Shown: positions 7,011 through 8,148 of the stretch, one piece after another
Position numbering within the stretch: position 1 is the first letter of the stretch
Layout: each line of letters opens with the position of its first letter
Source of the DNA: a bacterium
GTDB lineage: Bacteria; JACRDZ01; JAJRWM01
Direction: 5' to 3'
Length of the DNA: 8,148 nucleotides
Assembly: GCA_024276815.1 (NCBI GenBank)
Contig: JAJRWM010000202.1
Coordinates: 1-8,148 of the forward strand
Made by a program: the position numbers and the translations under genes
Notes under the pieces: model-generated
Told to the model about the DNA's origin: nothing
The model's input: only the letters and a program-made list of their open reading frames with translations
Database searches by the model: none

Positions 7011-7062
7011 TGGTGCTCGCTTAAGCGTTACCTAACACATAGCCGAGTATTTTTACGAGGCG

Positions 7063-7088
7063 GAAAGAAGTCGCGAAGCGACCTTTTC
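7063..7088. terminator. Probable bidirectional terminator hairpin
   Basis: GTCGC (7070-7074) and GCGAC (7078-7082) pair across a GAA loop. On the plus strand CTTTTCT follows, serving the operon ending with argF. On the minus strand TTCTTTCC follows, serving the gene ending at 7125. A-rich sequence before the stem and T-rich sequence after it allow an extended imperfect stem. Confidence 0.5.
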
Positions 7089-7090
7089 TC

Positions 7091-7110
7091 AAGTCATCGA
7101 CTTCGTTTTT
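7091..7110 (+). terminator. Second terminator-like hairpin with T5 tail
   Basis: AAGTC (7091-7095) and GACTT (7099-7103) pair across ATC, followed by CG and TTTTT (7106-7110). The stem is short and weak. The stem sequence is identical to the AAGTC/GACTT stem inside each 52-bp repeat unit, with a different loop. It probably acts together with the hairpin just before it. Confidence 0.4.
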
Positions 7111-7124
7111 AGTTTCTGACTTTA

Positions 7125-7403
7125 CTATTCGTCGTCGACTTTGCCTTTGATGTCGATTATTTCGTTTGTGTTTTCGTCTTCTTCGGGGAATAGTTGATGA
7201 GGTGTTTGTGGGGGGTGGTTACGATAGACCCGGATTTTCGGCGGGCGGTTAAAGATCATCAATATCAGGCTGAACGCCATTGTCAGCAAGATGAAAAACA
7301 GGCTGAAGACGCCGAGAAACAGGAAAACGATGATCTGGATTACTTGTTGAAACAGTTGCTCTAGGAATCGCAGGGCTTGCTCCTTATGATTGGTCTTTCT
7401 CAC
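7125..7403 (-). CDS. Small membrane protein of unknown function
   Basis: This is a 92-residue protein from a GTG at 7403 that I do not recognise. A polar, mildly basic N-terminus (1-20) is followed by an uninterrupted hydrophobic stretch at about 21-51 (VIQIIVFLFLGVFSLFFILL and onward), long enough for one long helix or a tight helical pair around G31. A basic, proline-rich segment comes next (RPPKIRVYRNHPP, 53-65), then a strongly acidic C-terminal tail (PEEDENTNE and KVDDE). No catalytic motif or cysteine is seen. No Shine-Dalgarno site precedes the GTG, but a TATAAT lies 13 bp upstream, so the message may be leaderless. An internal AAGGAG around codons 7-8 leaves open a shorter start. It is divergent from the secreted protein at 7472-7924. 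Confidence 0.6.
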   Translation of the reverse strand: MRKTNHKEQALRFLEQLFQQVIQIIVFLFLGVFSLFFILLTMAFSLILMIFNRPPKIRVYRNHPPQTPHQLFPEEDENTNEIIDIKGKVDDE

Positions 7404-7416
7404 GGATCAGGTTAGC

Positions 7417-7461
7417 ATTATAATAATAATTCTTAAATCTTGAAAGAAATTTTGTTAAAAT
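7417..7461. promoter_or_regulatory. Divergent promoter region for the 7403 (minus) and 7472 (plus) genes
   Basis: The 68-bp gap 7404-7471 is AT-rich. On the minus strand TATAAT (7422-7417) lies 17 bp from TTTCAA (7445-7440), a weak -35. On the plus strand TAAAAT (7456-7461) sits 10 bp before the ATG at 7472 and has no strong -35. Both start codons lack a ribosome-binding site and lie at or near the expected transcription start, so both messages may be leaderless. The two promoter regions interleave and may compete. Confidence 0.4.
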
Positions 7462-7471
7462 CAGTTAAATC

Positions 7472-7924
7472 ATGAAGAAGAATTTTCTTTTAATATTTTT
7501 GCTCGCTTTTACTATTTTCTCGTATCCTCGGCGGGCGGACGCTATTTTTTGGTTTTATTCTTCGGCGGGTGTGAAGGGGACGGTTGTTGACGCTGATTCG
7601 GAGAAGCCTTTGGAAGGCGTGACTGTCTGCTATGACATTTATCGGGGCACGGGTAAAATATATCGTAACTCATACCAATTGTTTCAGCACGTGACGGCTA
7701 AAACTGACGGTAACGGTCGGTATCGGCTTCCCGGTTTATTTCGTCCCTATTGGTTAGTCAGGCCCGGTTTGTGTCTGTTTAATTGTTTTATTCCCGGTCT
7801 GGGTGTTCATGATGGTTTTTCGGTTACCAAGGTCACTATTTACAAGAGCGGTTTTAATAACCTGGTTCTTGATCTTGAGGAACTGCGGCTCCGTCCGTCG
7901 CGTAAACTCAAGCCGGCTGACTGA
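7472..7924 (+). CDS. Secreted protein with carboxypeptidase-regulatory-like (Ig-like) domain
   Basis: The 150-residue protein starts with a clear signal peptide: KK, a hydrophobic core (FLLIFLLAFTIF, 5-16) and a probable signal peptidase I site after ADA (22-24). There is no lipobox cysteine. The mature part begins with a CarboxypepD_reg/transthyretin-like beta-sandwich: GVKGTVVDADSEKPLEGVTV (33-52), then TAKTDGNGRYRLPGL (76-90), the usual 'G-x-V-x-D...TD-x-x-G-x-Y-x-L' pattern. It ends VTIYKSGFNNLVLDL (121-135), matching the 'v-x-x-x-GY' strand of these folds. Cysteines at 53, 101 and 105 could form a disulphide outside the cytoplasm. The domain usually mediates binding or structural support, not catalysis, so the specific role is unknown. 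There is no ribosome-binding site before the ATG. Third codon positions look richer in T than in the arg genes. Confidence 0.75.
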   Translation: MKKNFLLIFLLAFTIFSYPRRADAIFWFYSSAGVKGTVVDADSEKPLEGVTVCYDIYRGTGKIYRNSYQLFQHVTAKTDGNGRYRLPGLFRPYWLVRPGLCLFNCFIPGLGVHDGFSVTKVTIYKSGFNNLVLDLEELRLRPSRKLKPAD

Positions 7925-7953
7925 TTGGTGGATCAGGCCTTTGCGATTCAAAT

Positions 7954-8016
7954 ATAAGGTGTTTAGCCAAAGAAGCCTTATCTCCCCAGGTCGTAGACCT
8001 GACCCTGCCGGGAGGC
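7954..8016. other. Hairpin-rich spacer downstream of the secreted protein
   Basis: Several small inverted repeats follow one another: ATAAGG (7954-7959) with CCTTAT (7976-7981), CAGGTC (7987-7992) with GACCTG (7996-8001) across GTA, and GCC (8007-8009) with GGC (8014-8016) across a GGGA (GNRA-type) loop. The T-rich sequence after the last stem (TGTTTAT) is weak. The stretch may act as a transcription end or RNA-stabilising 3' region; it has no clear reading frame of its own. Confidence 0.35.
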
Positions 8017-8026
8017 CTGTTTATAC

Positions 8027-8056
8027 TTGACAAACCGGTTTTTTTAATTTAATAAT
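8027..8056 (+). promoter_or_regulatory. Promoter for the gene starting at 8098
   Basis: TTGACA (8027-8032, consensus) and AATAAT (8051-8056, 5/6) are 18 bp apart. Transcription would start near 8063, leaving a leader of about 35 nt. The palindrome AAACCGGTTT (8032-8041) begins on the last base of the -35 box and could be an operator. Confidence 0.55.
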
Positions 8057-8097
8057 TTATCTATACACAACAATCATAATAATCACAGGAGTCAACT

Positions 8098-8148
8098 ATG
8101 ACTTTTAAAAGATTACCAGGGAAGAGCTTTAGTCTTGTTGTTATCGCA
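8098..8148 (+). CDS. Start of a gene with a probable signal peptide, cut by the window end
   Basis: An ATG at 8098 follows AGGAG (8087-8091) by 6 nt, a good ribosome-binding site, and a promoter lies upstream. Only 17 residues are visible (MTFKRLPGKSFSLVVIA): a basic start followed by the beginning of a hydrophobic stretch, as in an export signal or membrane anchor. The product cannot be named. Confidence 0.6.
   Translation, partial: MTFKRLPGKSFSLVVIA

Overview
The window is bacterial chromosome with moderate GC. Its centre is a tightly packed forward operon, miaB-hslU-argB-argD-argF (1036-6721). Joining hslU to an argB-argD-argF block resembles, from memory, gene order in deltaproteobacterial (Desulfobacterota) genomes. 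I would place the organism there or in a related uncultured lineage, with low confidence. The standard genetic code applies: TAA, TGA and TAG all end intact-looking genes.

Layout. 1-654 (minus) is the N-terminal part of a membrane GT-C/family-39-type glycosyltransferase, cut by the window edge. 655-1035 is a divergent intergenic region. It holds an extended -10 promoter for the glycosyltransferase, a 199-bp candidate miniature element (763-961) bounded by 19-bp perfect inverted repeats with a strong internal hairpin, and a near-consensus promoter (979-1007) for miaB. 1036-6721 is the operon; neighbouring genes overlap by 8, 0, 8 and 4 bp, implying co-transcription and translational coupling. 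6722-7124 has no gene: it carries a hairpin, a 52-bp tandem repeat array (five copies) and two terminator-like hairpins. 7125-7403 (minus) is a small membrane protein of unknown function, divergent from 7472-7924 (plus), a secreted protein with a carboxypeptidase-regulatory-like (Ig-like) domain. After a hairpin-rich spacer and a good promoter, a gene with a probable signal peptide begins at 8098 and runs off the end.

How the genes work together. MiaB methylthiolates tRNA. HslU is the unfoldase half of the HslUV protease. ArgB, ArgD and ArgF are three steps from N-acetylglutamate towards citrulline. ArgB has the N-terminal helix and C-terminal segment of arginine-inhibited enzymes, so the pathway is probably feedback-controlled.

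Main points of interest: (1) argD has a single in-frame TAA at codon 180, with the rest of the gene intact, plus two glycine-to-arginine changes at usually conserved sites, so it is a fresh pseudogene, a sequence error or a readthrough case; (2) hslU has no adjacent hslV and its C-terminus lacks the usual tail that docks into HslV; (3) the 52-bp hairpin-bearing tandem array and the inverted-repeat element are non-coding structures not explained by the genes. I did not find a clearly new multi-gene system.
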